This document shows, piece by piece, positions 10,258 to 20,993 of a DNA stretch of 64,000 nucleotides. Location of the stretch: assembly GCF_024713975.1 (NCBI RefSeq), contig NC_091097.1, forward strand, positions 1,765,361 through 1,829,360, given 5' to 3'. Position numbers and translations under genes: made by a program. Below the pieces are notes generated by a model, which saw only the letters and a program-made list of their open reading frames with translations, did not search any database and was not told where the DNA came from. Origin of the DNA: Paralichthys olivaceus (lineage: Eukaryota > Chordata > Actinopteri > Pleuronectiformes > Paralichthyidae). Numbering within the stretch: position 1 is the first letter of the stretch; each line of letters opens with the position of its first letter.

Positions 10258-11280
10258 TGGGGTTTAATCACACTGTCGGTGTCTGGGGTATCAATTCACA
10301 GAGTAAAACCACAAAATTAAGCAGCGCTGTGGATAACGGACATTTACTGTACATTAACTGTACTTCGGGATAGCTTGGGCTACACGTTAAACATTTCCAA
10401 CCGGATAACGTCAGTTACGAATGAACAATACAACCAATCCCTCCCTTAGGTTACTTGCTTTATCAAGTCAACTATTATTATACATTAAACTACAACCGCA
10501 ACCTTCCGCGTCCCGACCGTCATCGGGAGTCATGTTGGGGCTAATGCTCGGCTACAATGCTCAGCATCTTGTGTCTGGAGCTGTAGCGTGTATTCTCCGA
10601 CAAAGTTTAACAGCGAACACAACGCAACGTTCAAACTTCTCGAAGCTTCTCTGCTAACCGTGACGCATACGCCCCCCTCCCTCGCCCACTCACTACGCAA
10701 ACAGCGTAGGCCTACGGCTATTCCTTAAAGGAGCTACGTACCTCATGCAACATGTGCTACTAGCTTAAGCTATCCGTGAAAAACATTCAAACTACACAAA
10801 ACCCAAATAAAACTAATCGAACCCGCCTCGGTTAGTCTCCTAACTGTTCCAAAAACCACTCACAATGACATCTGGCCCAAATAAACCATGAACTCACCGA
10901 GTTAGATGAGAAAATAGTCCGGCGCGAAAGAGTTTTTCCACACTGCCACGCCCTACCTGACCGAGGCAAGCTAACGCTAGTTAGCATCATGTTAGCTCCC
11001 TGTTTTCACTCGTTCATGTAATTAGCAACATAAAATGACCACAGGAATCAAATATAAGCAGCAGAAAATACAAGACAAGCCAGCAACAATATTTCCACAT
11101 TTGTCATGAAAGCAACCAGCACAATAACCAGCACATTATACACATTTAACAGCAGCAGGTAACAGCAGCAACTGCGTATTTTACAATAGTATAATTTCAA
11201 TCTTAAATTATGAGCCCGAATTTTATAAGTTAGCATGCTGGCTAAGTACATACTTCAATAGAGTGAGATACATCACTTAC
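10258..11280. other. No gene seen; partly GC-rich
   Basis: Mixed sequence with a CpG-containing stretch at about 10500-10720 and 10900-10990. It is likely intron or promoter-proximal DNA of the minus-strand Helitron-like gene. No open frame is convincing. Confidence 0.4.
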
Positions 11281-11365
11281 CTCAGATGAAGATCAGAGAG
11301 GTCGGAGGACGTTGAACCAAAGGTTTTAAGGAAAGGTCCAAAAGACAAGAGCCAATCAGAGCTCT
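11281..11365 (-). promoter_or_regulatory. Putative 5' untranslated exon and CCAAT promoter
   Basis: On the minus strand, sequence ending atcttcatctgag is followed by the consensus donor GTAAGTGA at 11273-11280. A gattggct (inverted CCAAT) lies about 70 bp upstream on the same strand, near 11350. It could be the first non-coding exon of the gene whose ATG is at 8030. This is inferred from splice and promoter motifs only. Confidence 0.4.
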
Positions 11366-12044
11366 CCTATCGAAGAAGTCCAATCAGATTCACCTGTTGT
11401 CCATTTCAAATCTAAGCAGCTAGTTGCTATGGTGGGTGAAACACATACTGATATGAAGGACATTTTTCTAGTCATTTATTTCAGTAAATACTTTTTTTTA
11501 CTCTCACTCATTAAGGTATTTTGATGACTACATTTGACATTCATTTGAAATTATAATAATAATGTTAAGAATAATGTTATTTGATACAACTGAATGTTTA
11601 AAACTTGTGTTTTATACATGGTATACATCTTTTAGCCTGAAATTTGTTGAATTCTCCTAAAGTCACCCCAAAGACACAAACATTCTGGTTGGGGGTGTCA
11701 TAAGATTATAAAGGTAAGTGAGCTGCCATCTCAGTGACAGATTATGGCAGCAAGTTATACTGTGAAAGAGACCCATGGTCTGATTTTCCGAAATAATAAA
11801 GCAGATAGTGTTTTGGAGAAACAGGAAGACAACATGGAGGAAAACTCCATTGTTATAATGATGCTTATTAAAATTATATTCAAATAACTCAATTTACTCA
11901 AAAAATACAATTGTGTTAAATCAAACCATGCGGTGGACCGCAGCAGCAGTGTTGTCACTGACCACGATAAGGGGAGTCAGAAATGCCCCTCATCTTCTGA
12001 TCTGCTTGCTTCAAAATACAAACAACATGCATGTTGAGGGTTAA
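11366..12044. other. No gene seen
   Basis: AT-rich DNA. Short open frames (for example 11755-11958 minus) have no domain or splice support. Confidence 0.5.
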
Positions 12045-12790
12045 TGGTGGCTGTAACTATCTGGGGTTTTTATTTTGAAAATGCAGCATCTTTCAGGCTT
12101 CCTGGGAACATTTTGTTACAATCAGGGGGGTTATTTTGAAACTCCAGCCTTTTTAGGCTTTTTAGGAACATCCCTTAACTATCTGGGGATTTTATTTTCA
12201 AAATCCAGCATCTCTTAGGCTTCTTGGGAACATTCTGTAACTATTTGGGGGTTTTATTTTGAAAATCCAGCATCTGTCAGGCTCCCTGGGAACATCCTGT
12301 AACTATCTGGGGGTTTTATTTTGAAAAACCAGGCTCTGTACAGCTTTCCTGGTAGCATTCTATTACTATGGGGGGGCTTATTTCAAAATAAAGGCTATGT
12401 ACAGACTTCCTGGTAACATTCTATTACAATGGGGGGGGGCTATTTTCAAAATAAAGGCTCATTACATGTTTCCTGGTAATATCCAGTTACTATGGGGGGG
12501 GGGGCTTATTTATACACTCAAACATAGGCTCCGTACATGTTTCCTTGTAATATGGGGGGGTGGGGGGGCTTATTTTCAAAATAAAGGCTTTGTACAGTCT
12601 TCCTTGTGACATTCTATTACAATGGGGGAGGGTTGTTTATTTTTATATTCAAAATAAAGGCTCATTACATGTTTGCTGGTAACATTCTATTATAATGGGG
12701 GGGGGGGCTTATTTTCAAAATAAAGGCCCATTACATGTTCCTGGTAATATCTAGTTACTATGGGGGGGTGGGGGGGCTTATTTTTACTTT
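12045..12790. repeat. About 60-bp minisatellite array, right copy
   Basis: It has the same type A units followed by type B units as 1735-2774, in the same orientation, but fewer of them (about five A and seven B). The type B G-runs are longer, up to about 12 G. Confidence 0.85.
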
Positions 12791-12819
12791 TATTTATATG
12801 CTCCAAAATTTAGCAAAAA

Positions 12820-12901
12820 CCACCACCCTCACCCGGATTCGAACCCAGACTTACGTCACATGATCCGAGTGCCTTAACCACTGGGCCAAAGCGGATGGTG
12901 G
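12820..12901 (-). repeat. tRNA-like Pol III promoter sequence
   Basis: On the minus strand an A-box-like tggcccagtgg and a B-box gggttcgaatcc lie about 35 bp apart, as in tRNAs and tRNA-derived SINEs. The T stem has a mismatch and the acceptor stem does not pair well, so I read it as a tRNA-derived relic and not a functional tRNA. Confidence 0.6.
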
Positions 12902-12904
12902 CAA

Positions 12905-13420
12905 AAACTTTGAATCTAGTAAATTTTTAGAGGAGACTTGACCTCTGACAGTCTATGGGGTTGCTATGGTTACTCACTGATTAGATGAGGAACACCTGTT
13001 GTCACCTCACTTTGGAGAATTAAACTGGTTTCAGACCAACCCTCAAACAAAAGCTTCTAACTCAAAATCTATAAGTCGTATCTGAGAAATGAACACATTG
13101 TGAGAATCACAAGACTTTGGCCGACGTCCACATATGTTTTTATTGGTTAAAGTTAAAAAATGAGACCGTAAGAGCGATTTAGAAATTTAGTTTTCTCATC
13201 AGGAATCTTTTTTGGTGATCTCCATTGAAGTCAATGAAAACGGTAGAGGGTGCTGCTCTAGCGCCACTCTTCAAACAAAAGCTTGTAACTCAAAAACTAT
13301 AAGTCCTATCTGAGAAATGAAAACATTGTGAGAATCCCAAGACTTCCACGAACGTACAGATATGTTTTGGCGGGAGAGAGTTCAGAAATGAGACCGTGGG
13401 AGCGAGTTAGAAATGTTTGT
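12905..13420 (-). repeat. Right inverted arm of candidate composite element
   Basis: Reverse-complement counterpart of 841-1405, with the same blocks in mirrored order, ending at gggagcgagttagaaatg. Together with the left arm it brackets both minisatellites and the Helitron-like gene. Confidence 0.75.
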
Positions 13421-13734
13421 GTTCTTATACCCTGCGTCTCTCTATCTCCTTGTGTTACAGGAGTAATAATTTCATCTTCACTACTACTCCCCTCCCTTTG
13501 TTCTTCCATTCACTTTTATTCTATCTTTTATTTTATTTTATATCACGTCTTCTATTAATCTCAATAAAACTCCACTCAAGAACAATAGAAACACTATTAA
13601 TCAGTTAAACTTCCCAAAATTATATATCCTACTGTTGTCTGATTTTCTAGTTGTTGTAGATGATCAATTTTTAATTTATTTAATAATTATAATAGCATGG
13701 AGCTGATCATTGCACAAGGGGGGAGGTTATAAGA
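13421..13734. other. No gene seen
   Basis: AT-rich spacer between the inverted arm and the retroviral remnant. Confidence 0.5.
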
Positions 13735-13966
13735 CGACTTCAGAAAGTCTGGTGGATGCTATTTTTTAGCAACTACAGTAGATAGAACATTACATGAATG
13801 TGATGTGTGTGCACACCACAATGTGAGTAAAGCATTTTCAGCACCACTAGCACACATTCCACCACCAGAAGGTCCATTTCGACATTTAATGATGGATCAC
13901 ATAGATATGACTGAACGAGTAAAGGGTTTTAGATATATCTTAGTAGTAATAGATAGGTTTAGTAGA
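13735..13966 (+). pseudogene. Endogenous retrovirus integrase fragment
   Basis: From about 13810 one frame reads as the zinc-binding CxxC of a retroviral integrase (CDVCAHH) followed by the start of the catalytic core (FRHLMMDHIDMTE, then YILVVIDRFSR), containing the first catalytic Asp. In intact viruses this enzyme inserts viral cDNA into host DNA. Only about 60 codons remain; the rest of the core, including the DD35E partners, is absent because the sequence stops at telomere-like repeats. It is an old, non-functional copy. Confidence 0.75.
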
Positions 13967-13982
13967 CCCTAACCCTAACCCA
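13967..13982. repeat. Interstitial telomere-like CCCTAA repeats
   Basis: accctaaccctaaccc sits exactly where the integrase reading frame is lost. The repeat motif matches the vertebrate telomere unit (TTAGGG)n, here about 2.5 copies. Confidence 0.8.
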
Positions 13983-14572
13983 GAGAATTGAGAGGGTGAG
14001 GTCACAGGACCAGATCCAGGGGAAGGAACCTCAGCAGGACCAACAGCCCCACCAGAGTGTGACCCATATAACGTGTGGAATTGGGAAACACGTACATGGG
14101 ACAGGATGGAAGACTGACAGGGGCAGAAGCACTCTATTGCTAGTCTTAGGAAGAACACTAGTTTTGTTGCTAGCCTTAGGAATAACACTAATGCTGATAG
14201 GTTGGAATAACACACCCACTACACCCAAAACAGAACGACAGCAGCTGGTAGAGTGTGCCATGGCCACAGGGCTGATGGCAATTGCAAGAGGCAAGATACC
14301 AGTTGACAGAATGATCACACTCACGTATGTACGGTCAACCCAAGAAAATCAGACACTAACATATGGACCAAATGTTAATGATAAAAATAGATGCACAACC
14401 ACTTCACCCACAATTTCTGACAGAAGGGCTGGTGATGTTAGTGGCTAAAAAATTGACTAAACGACATAAACCGAGAAGTTTGCAGGATATAGTGCAACAG
14501 GTCGGAAAATTTAAAATACTAGGAAGACGTGGGAGGAGAAGAAGAGGGAAGTTTAAATCAAAATCGCTATAG
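13983..14572 (+). pseudogene. Unrecognised ORFs in the retroviral remnant
   Basis: One frame (13996-14448, 150 codons) has a basic/Gln-rich start, a hydrophobic segment of about 21 residues (LLLVLGRTLVLLLALG...) and then LTYGPNVNDKNRC. A second overlapping frame (14363-14572, 69 codons) ends in a strongly basic tail RRGRRRRGKFKSKS. The position after an integrase fragment and before a possible LTR suggests a 3' region of a retrovirus (env-proximal or accessory). I cannot identify either product. The single hydrophobic segment would fit a membrane protein. Confidence 0.4.
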
Positions 14573-15330
14573 GGATACAAACCCGTTTTGCAGAAAGTAT
14601 TAAATAAACTCCCATTCGGTTTAATTCCTATTGTAGCATCAATCAATGTCACATATGTATTTCACTTTATACATTTAATCTGCACAACAATCTAATGTGT
14701 GTTGAAGTTAAAGAGAAATATGATTTGCCAATGATTACAATAGGTTTAGCACAATAACCATGAATCAAACAATATTTTCTGTGTGTATCAATCAGGATTG
14801 TGTGTACAACTTGTGTGAACAAATAATAATCTTTTTTTTTTCAAAAGGGCTCTCTGACAAACTGAAATAAAATGTCAAAAGTGATCAAGATATCGTTTAA
14901 AAAATAGTAACCAAATTGAACAGAAGATAATGGTGTCAAGAATAATCAAAACTGGGCAAGACATAGAAAAAGAGACACCTGCTTGGGCACGTGCCTAAGA
15001 CATGTGCAAGATAGAGAAAAAGAGACAAATGTCCAGGACACGTGAACTAAGACACCTGTTTTGGACACGTGCAAGATAGAGAACTTCAGGTGGGAAGTCC
15101 CTAAGACCATCCGAAGTAACCTATGGGCTTAGACCACGATGTAATGATAGACCAATGAAATGACTGACAGGTGTGGCCTCTACGGGTTTATAAGAAGGGA
15201 GCACACCGTTGAGTTGTATTAGTAAAGGAGTCCCAAAACATTATTCTGTACATTGATTTGTGTGTCCACCACCTGGTTGAGGCAGCTAAACTAATCCCAA
15301 GAGAAGCGATCGGCAAAATCAGAGTCAGCC
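14573..15330 (+). repeat. Possible retroviral LTR with direct repeats
   Basis: Contains repeated blocks of about 50 bp (agatagagaaaaagagaca plus gacacgtg) between about 14955 and 15085, then caatgaaatgactgacaggt and a TATA-like gtttataagaagg near 15187. That order (repeated enhancer, then TATA, then downstream leader) fits an LTR of the remnant to its left. I cannot set the ends, and no second LTR is seen. Confidence 0.4.
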
Positions 15331-15789
15331 TGTTAAGGGCCAGGCTTGGACACAGAGGCAGAGGCTGAGACAGGTTTGAAGTCACTGAGGTTTATTGGAA
15401 AAGTCCAATAGCTTAAGCAGGCAGTTAGACAGACAGGTAAGCAGGCAGGCAGGCAGGCAGGCAGGACTCTGGAGCTGGAGTCGGGGCTGTAATCCAGCTG
15501 CTGGTCCTGAGCAGGAAGACAGGAAAGGTTAGGATGCGGGATCAACAGGACGTTTACAGAATCTAAATAGTTACAATAGCAGCAGCTATAACTAACTTGA
15601 ACTGAGTCTATAGTCCGGCGCAGACTGAGAGCAGTAGTGGAGCTTATATAGGCAGCTGGTCAATCAAGGCCCCAACTCCAGCACACCAGGTTCACATCAG
15701 TAATCAGCCACGCACCTACACACCAACAGAGAGATAGAGAGAGGGAGAAAGAGAGAGCCTAGTAGGCAGGTGAGGAGGAGGGCATGACA
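15331..15789 (-). mobile_element. Gypsy-type LTR
   Basis: On the minus strand it begins TGTCATGCCCTCC at 15789 and ends CTTAACA at 15331 (459 bp, TG...CA). It contains a TATATAAG box near 15645 and a (CCTG)n tract at about 15435-15465. A purine-rich stretch agagggggagg (the plus-strand primer) lies immediately before its 5' end, identifying it as the 3' LTR of the minus-strand element whose gag fragment is adjacent. Confidence 0.7.
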
Positions 15790-16238
15790 GTACCTCCCCC
15801 TCTACGGGCGCCACCTGGCGCCCTCAGGAAGCGGTCGGGTTGAAAGTCAGTGTTGAGGGAGGGGTCCAAGATGTTCCGCCGGGGAACCCAACAGCAGTTA
15901 GCAATGAAATGACCAGCTCGGCCACAGTACAGGCAGGACTGGGTCTTCATTCTGCAGTTCTTCTCCCCAGAGGACAGACAGAGGCCGTCTATTTGCATGG
16001 GCTCTGGTTCGGAAATCTCGGCGGAACCCGAAGTCAGCTGTTCAGAGCGACAGTAATCCGGGGAAACAGCCGAGTCAGCACGCCACAGCAGGAGTTGATC
16101 GCTGGTTTTAATGGCGAGTTGAATTGTCTCATTCATCGTTTTGAACTCTCCCCGGAGTGCAATCTCCCTCCCAATGTCCCGGTTTAAGCCATTCTGGAAC
16201 GTTGTGATCAGTGCGGCCTCGTTCCAGCCTGACTCCAC
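15790..16238 (-). pseudogene. Gypsy-type Gag fragment with CCHC zinc knuckle
   Basis: An open frame of about 150 codons with a capsid-like segment (LITTFQNGLNRDIGREI) and a nucleic-acid-binding zinc knuckle CLYCGRAGHFIANC, spaced C-x2-C-x4-H-x4-C. Gag packages the element's RNA. The frame runs straight into the purine tract and LTR, so the whole pol region has been deleted, and the N-terminus is also cut (non-homologous sequence begins near 16250). Confidence 0.8.
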
Positions 16239-16249
16239 AGCATTACGGA

Positions 16250-16560
16250 CAAGCTGCAGGGCTTTTAATGACTTACTGCTGAAGCCTGATAATAAGGAAC
16301 TACAATAATCAAATCAGGATATGAGGCATCTTTTTTAAATGTGCCATATTTTTAAAATGTTAAATAAGTGTAAGAAAACAGTCCTTGAAATGTGTTTTAA
16401 TTGTAAATCAGAGGACCAATCCGGATCAAAGACAAGACCTGATGTTTCCATTGGAAGCAATGGCATCTCGAGTGGCTATATCATTAGATAATGCCTGTTC
16501 CTACAACTGTTTCCACATTTAACTTATTGCAAAGAGGATAGTCTCCACCAACCAAGTAGT
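16250..16560 (+). repeat. Interspersed repeat related to 46940-47300
   Basis: The segment with ggatcaaaga, ggcatctcg and tatatcattagataatgc matches ggatcaaagaaa and tatatcattagattatgc near 47190-47265. It is probably a fragment of a non-LTR element; no frame survives. Confidence 0.45.
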
Positions 16561-17059
16561 ACCTCTACCAGACCAACTTGGTGTAGCTGTCTCAGCTATG
16601 CAACCAGCGAGTTTCTTTGATTATGTAAAATAAAAAGCAAAAAACAGTTAACAGCATACAGTAATTTGCCACATGTGACACTTTATCTATTTAGCCCAAT
16701 GGGTTTGCTCTGCCTGTCCCTGCACACTATATTATTCAACTGTAATTTGTGTGTATTTTTTGTAATTATCCCAAAATAAAACTATATACTATTATAATAA
16801 AGTATGATCAATGGTTAATTAAAGGTCAGCTAGATTTGTGTCAACAGACAAGCAGACCACAGCTCATAGATATCTGGAAAACCCCAAAATATCACTGTAG
16901 AAAAATGTACAGAAAGCTGTCTCCTGGAAAATGAGGGCATTGATCCCTCTGCCTCTCATATGCTAAAAATGCGCTGTAACATTTCAGCTACCTCCCCCAC
17001 GAACACCATAAGGTGCTATTTGATGGAGCTTCAGTCAAGCCACACATTGCCTCAGGGAA
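16561..17059. other. No gene seen
   Basis: AT-rich. The 61-codon frame at 16749-16934 has no support. Confidence 0.4.
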
Positions 17060-17395
17060 AATTACACTTCAGTCTGAATCTTGTCCGGATGCTTCCTTAA
17101 GTCTAACCCAAGGCTTTCTTGTGATACGAAAGGCAGAGAATCCCGCTCCTGCTTGCCACGATCGAGGTGCCCTTGAGCAAGGCACCGCCCCCCCCCCCCC
17201 CCAACATCCGCTCCCCGGGCGCTGGCAACAGCAGCCCACCGCTCCAGTATATGTGTGTACATGGCATCTGTCAATGTATGTTTCTGTGTGTTTCGACAGG
17301 TGCCAACTGGATGGGTTAAATGCGGAGAACAATTTCATGTATGCATGTAAAAGTGTTAACGTGACAATAAAAGTAAATCTTCTTCTTCTTACCAA
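17060..17395 (+). repeat. Teleost interspersed repeat ending in CTT tail
   Basis: cccttgagcaaggcaccg, a poly-C run, cgctccccgggcgctgg, ggatgggttaaatgcggaga and a gacaataaaag end followed by (CTT)n are typical of a common fish retroposon 3' end. Open frames here are repeat translations. Confidence 0.6.
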
Positions 17396-17773
17396 ACTCT
17401 GTGCATAAGCCTCAGTACACGTGACAGATCAAAAGTATTGGGTATACATGCTATCAGTATTAAAGAGAAAATTGTACATCTGTTTTGCACCCTTCTTCAT
17501 TGGATTAACCCCTTCAGTCCTCTTTCTGCAATCCGCTGCTTTTATGAGATATTTTAACTGCTTTAATGAGTTGGTCAATGTCAACTTTTGATGTTTGATG
17601 ATGATCAAAGAGGAAGACTGCATGTGCAATAAAGTTTTGAGATTCAAATTTTTTAAATTCAGTTTGACAAAGTCCCTTCTAACATAAGATAGAATATGTA
17701 TTTTTATGCCATGGACTGATATGATTCAGAGTAATGGTGTTCCATCAAAATATTCTTTCAATTAGAGTTGACT

Positions 17774-17933
17774 ATGACAAGGATGGGACTCAAACGTACG
17801 CGTGTTTTTAAGAGTTGTTACAATGGTCACATGTGTCTGTGCACACAAGAAAAAGAATAAAAACTATTGCTGAAAAAAATGGGATTCTAACCCACGCATG
17901 CAGACCACAATGGATTAGTAGTTCATTCTTTGG
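17774..17933 (-). repeat. tRNA-Ser-derived fragments
   Basis: 17774-17805 (tgacaaggatgggactcaaa) and 17878-17933 (tgggattctaacccacgcat, ccacaatggattagtagttc) are the 3' and central parts of a tRNA-Ser(GCT)-like sequence in reverse orientation, separated by a short interruption. They are non-functional and part of a repeat also present at 22660-23130. Confidence 0.6.
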
Positions 17934-18204
17934 GTACAATTCACCTGTAAGCCCTTGACCCACCCTGCTATGGTGTGACGCATTAGGGTCACAAGCAATC
18001 TCAGGATAGGCAAAGGGCCACAGAGGTGAAATAGCTGAATTCTCCCACTACTATGTTAGAACCTAAAGAGGATCTAGATTAGAAAGAGAAGTGACATGTT
18101 TTCAAGAAACCAAAGCAAGCCTATGCACACATGTGTGCAGAGGTTTGATGTTGAGGTACAAGACAGTGGATGTCACTCACAAAGAGGAACTAACGATTCA
18201 ATAG

Positions 18205-18277
18205 TGGAGAATGTGGGCATCGATCCCAATAATTCTTACATGCAAAGCGAGCGCTCTACCATTTGAGCTAATTCCCC
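18205..18277 (-). pseudogene. tRNA-Ala(TGC)-like pseudogene
   Basis: 73 nt with a perfectly pairable acceptor stem (one G-U), a good D arm (AGCTCAAATGGTAGAGC) and anticodon TGC in the loop. The anticodon stem has a mismatch and a wobble, and the T stem has an end mismatch. It lies in repeat DNA with two other tRNA-Ala-like fragments, so it is probably a repeat-borne copy and not an active gene. Confidence 0.65.
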
Positions 18278-18437
18278 TGTGTAAAGAGGGCTTCTGTGGC
18301 ACATCATCCAACCTGTTCAGCATTTATGTGTTCTGTCCTAAAATTGATCACATTCTCCAGAATATTAATGAAAACTCTCATCACAGGACCTCAGAGGAGG
18401 CTGGGCAACATAGTGTTGTACAGACATTTCTCCAGAT

Positions 18438-18510
18438 AGGGAATTAGCTCAAATAGTAGAGCGCTTGCTGCGCAAAGGAAGGAGTCTGATCTTCTCGCTC
18501 TCGCGCACAA
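18438..18510 (+). pseudogene. Degenerate tRNA-Ala-like sequence
   Basis: The 5' half (gggaattagctcaaatagta, gagcgcttgc) matches tRNA-Ala. The 3' half no longer forms a T arm. It is inverted relative to 18205-18277, 160 bp away. Confidence 0.6.
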
Positions 18511-18889
18511 GCGGAAAACACGGGGAAATATAGAATAAAGAAGCAACAGTGACATTTTTCCCTCCAACTATATTCAGGCGACAATCCTGGGCTTTGTGGA
18601 AAATTTTGAGTTGTATGTTAATCGAGTCACCCGCCATGAGCTGGAGTCGAACATCGGACCTGCCGGACGGACCTGAAGGAAGTTACAGAGTGCAGTTTCT
18701 GACTAGTGACTAGTAATGTTTATCTCGGTTTATCTATGGTTATAAATATAATAATAATAAAGTGTGCCCTCAAATACTGATGCCTTTGCAAAGTTTGTTT
18801 GTTTGTTTCAGTTAATATAATGATAATAACAATAAAATGTGCCTTCAAAGACTATGGGACAATATGGACCTTTTTTGATGATGCACAGA
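18511..18889. other. No gene seen
   Basis: Contains short AT-rich tracts (ataataataataaa) and no supported frame. Confidence 0.4.
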
Positions 18890-19330
18890 CTGAGTCTTAA
18901 ATGTTGGTACAATCAGATTTAATGTACCTGAACACAAGATGTAAAATAAACAAGTACTGAAATGAACACACGCACACACACTCACTCACTCACTCACCAG
19001 GAAAACACAGGATGTAAAATAAACAAGTATTGAACATGCAGGCACATACACACACACACACTTCAGAAAAACTATATACATACCATACAAGGAACTGTAC
19101 TCAAGCACACAAAATAAAATATACACAATATATACAATATACAGAATATTAAATGTTGGTACAATCAGATTTAATGTACCTGAACACAAGATGTAACATA
19201 AACAAGTATTGAAATGAACACACATACACTTCAGAAAAACTATATACATACCATACAAGGAACTGTACTCAAGCACACAAAATAAAATATACACAATATA
19301 TACAATCTACAATATATACAATCTACAATA
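18890..19330. repeat. Tandem duplication of about 250 bp
   Basis: The block atgttggtacaatcagattt, then aatgtacctgaacacaagat and ggaactgtactcaagcacac, occurs at about 18900-19120 and again at 19150-19290, the second shorter. Frames on the minus strand repeat the same peptide twice and are not genes. The tail is (tatacaatctaca)n. Confidence 0.8.
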
Positions 19331-19365
19331 TATACAATATATACAAGCAAAACATAGCTAGCCAC

Positions 19366-20002
19366 TTATTTTGCTGCTCTCTGTTCTGCCAACCACTCTT
19401 CCAGAGATTTGCCTGGTGAGGCACGTGCACAGTATGTGGCATTGCCATGGCGACTATGCCCAAATTCGTGTGTCTTGGGTTGGCCATACTGGCTACAGGT
19501 GTTGTAGGTGACTTTTCTCGTGTATTTCCGCTTGTGGACTCCACTCTCCTCCTCAAGAGCCCGCCGGGACCGGTTCCTCTTTGTGTACCGGGACACAGGA
19601 GCAGCAGGAGCAGGAGCAGGAACAAGCGGAGCTGGGCGTGCACTGGAGGTTGAGGGACCAGGAGCTGCCAGTACCAGTGACACAGTCTTGTCTGGGTTCA
19701 GGATGAAAGTCCCTAACTGAGCTGACATGGGCTGTGCAGTGGCTGGTGCTGTGGGGGCAGGTGTGACGGGTAGCTCCCTGGTGGCAGCAGCAGCGGGCCG
19801 TCGGCCTGGCCACAGAACAGGAGCCTGTCCTGCCAGATTCGGAAGGAGGACAAATTCGTGTCGTGGGCCAGATGTGGGAGGAAGGAGCTCCAGTTTCTCC
19901 TTAGGTGGTGGAAGCTGGGTAGGCGCGACAGGAATCAGGTTGTTTGGAGCCATTCCCTGAGAAAGGACACTCATTTCTTGATCCTTCTGCTGCAGTTGAA
20001 AC
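19366..20002 (-). CDS. Unrecognised minus-strand gene, last coding exon
   Basis: The acceptor tctctcag precedes GTTTCAACTGCAG at 20002; the exon runs to a TAA at 19366-19368. It encodes a Pro/Ala/Thr-rich region, a basic cluster (YTKRNRSRRALEE), then a Cys/His group CSQYGQPKTHEFGHSRHG followed by TYC, which may bind zinc, and a C-terminal SLEEWLAEQ. I recall similar C-terminal Cys/His blocks in unnamed fish proteins but cannot assign a family. It joins the exon at 20089-20317 in phase across a Trp codon. Confidence 0.6.
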
Positions 20003-20088
20003 CTGAGAGAAGATAATTTTTGTTAGATCATTAGTATTAATCAGAGAATTATTCAGTCAATTTGAGGTAAATAATGTGCCTGACCTAC

Positions 20089-20317
20089 CACTGAATGAGT
20101 GTCCTCTGATTTAGCTCAAAGAGATGGATCATTGTCTCTGCCATAACCCTTGGACTGTTGAGCACCAAGTCCCGGATGTGGTGGTAATGGCAGAGAATTT
20201 TTGTCCATCTGGGGGTGGAAACTCCAGCCTTTCTGGTGGTTGCTGGTGGCTGATGGACAAGTATCGCTGCTGGAGGGGGAGCGGCACTGACCTCTAGCTC
20301 CACAGTGGTTGCGAGAG
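20089..20317 (-). CDS. Unrecognised minus-strand gene, exon 4
   Basis: Acceptor ttcattag before 20317, donor GTAGGT at 20083-20088; 229 nt. It encodes LATTVELEVSAAPPPA, then RWTKILCHYHHIRDLVLN and a helical HLFELNQRTLIQW at the exon end. No known domain is recognised. Phase fits both neighbours. Confidence 0.6.
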
Positions 20318-20844
20318 CTAATGAAGGAGAAATTAAGCAAACAGGCAGCAAAAACAATATAAGGTTAAACGACCTTAAAATCAAAAGTAACAATGGAATG
20401 GAATAAAGGAAAATTATGCAAAATGAATTCAGTAGTATTAATGATGCCCACAGATATGAAACATGCACACAGACACAGTGATGACTGCTGTTCTAATCAT
20501 TAGAACAATGAATGTCCACCGTGTGAGTGTGAGTGAGAGGAGCATTCAGTGTTATTGTGAAAAATGGCGTGAAAATTCCGGTGATTGTTTTAGAGCACAT
20601 GGGTGCACGAAATTAAGCTGAAGTGAGCGGAGTTAAGCAAAAACCCACAAAAAACACAGACACCTTTGTATATCCTTAAGGTTTTGAAGAAGTGCACTCA
20701 AAGAATGCATCTCGGTTGATGTGATTTAATTCTGTATTGTGAAGAAAAATATATTTAAAACGTAGAAATCTTCCAAAAAATAATAGTTGTTAGTGTTGTC
20801 ACTAAACATTCTCACAATATTTGCATTTATGTCATCTGCCACAC

Positions 20845-20913
20845 CTGTATTTAGTTGTGCTTCACATTGCGATGCAGCAGATACCAGTTCCTCATCATCA
20901 TCCTCAACAGGGC
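20845..20913 (-). CDS. Unrecognised minus-strand gene, exon 3
   Basis: 69 nt between ttctcaag and a GTGTGG donor; encodes an acidic stretch (PVEDDDEELVSAASQ). The donor is non-ideal, but it gives the correct phase to the next exon, whereas reading on meets a stop. Confidence 0.5.
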
Positions 20914-20993
20914 CTTGAGAACAAATATTAAAGCTATTAGACCTACTGTTAACAATACACAGAGACAAAGTATGCAAGATGGTGCATACTTAC

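Noticed and set aside
18205..18277. Functional tRNA-Ala gene
   Set aside because: Anticodon and T stems contain mismatches, it sits in a repeat with other tRNA debris, and no terminator run of T is seen just after its 3' end on the minus strand.
19447..19960. Plus-strand frames opposite the unnamed gene
   Set aside because: Shadows of a Pro/Ala-rich exon; no splice support on the plus strand.
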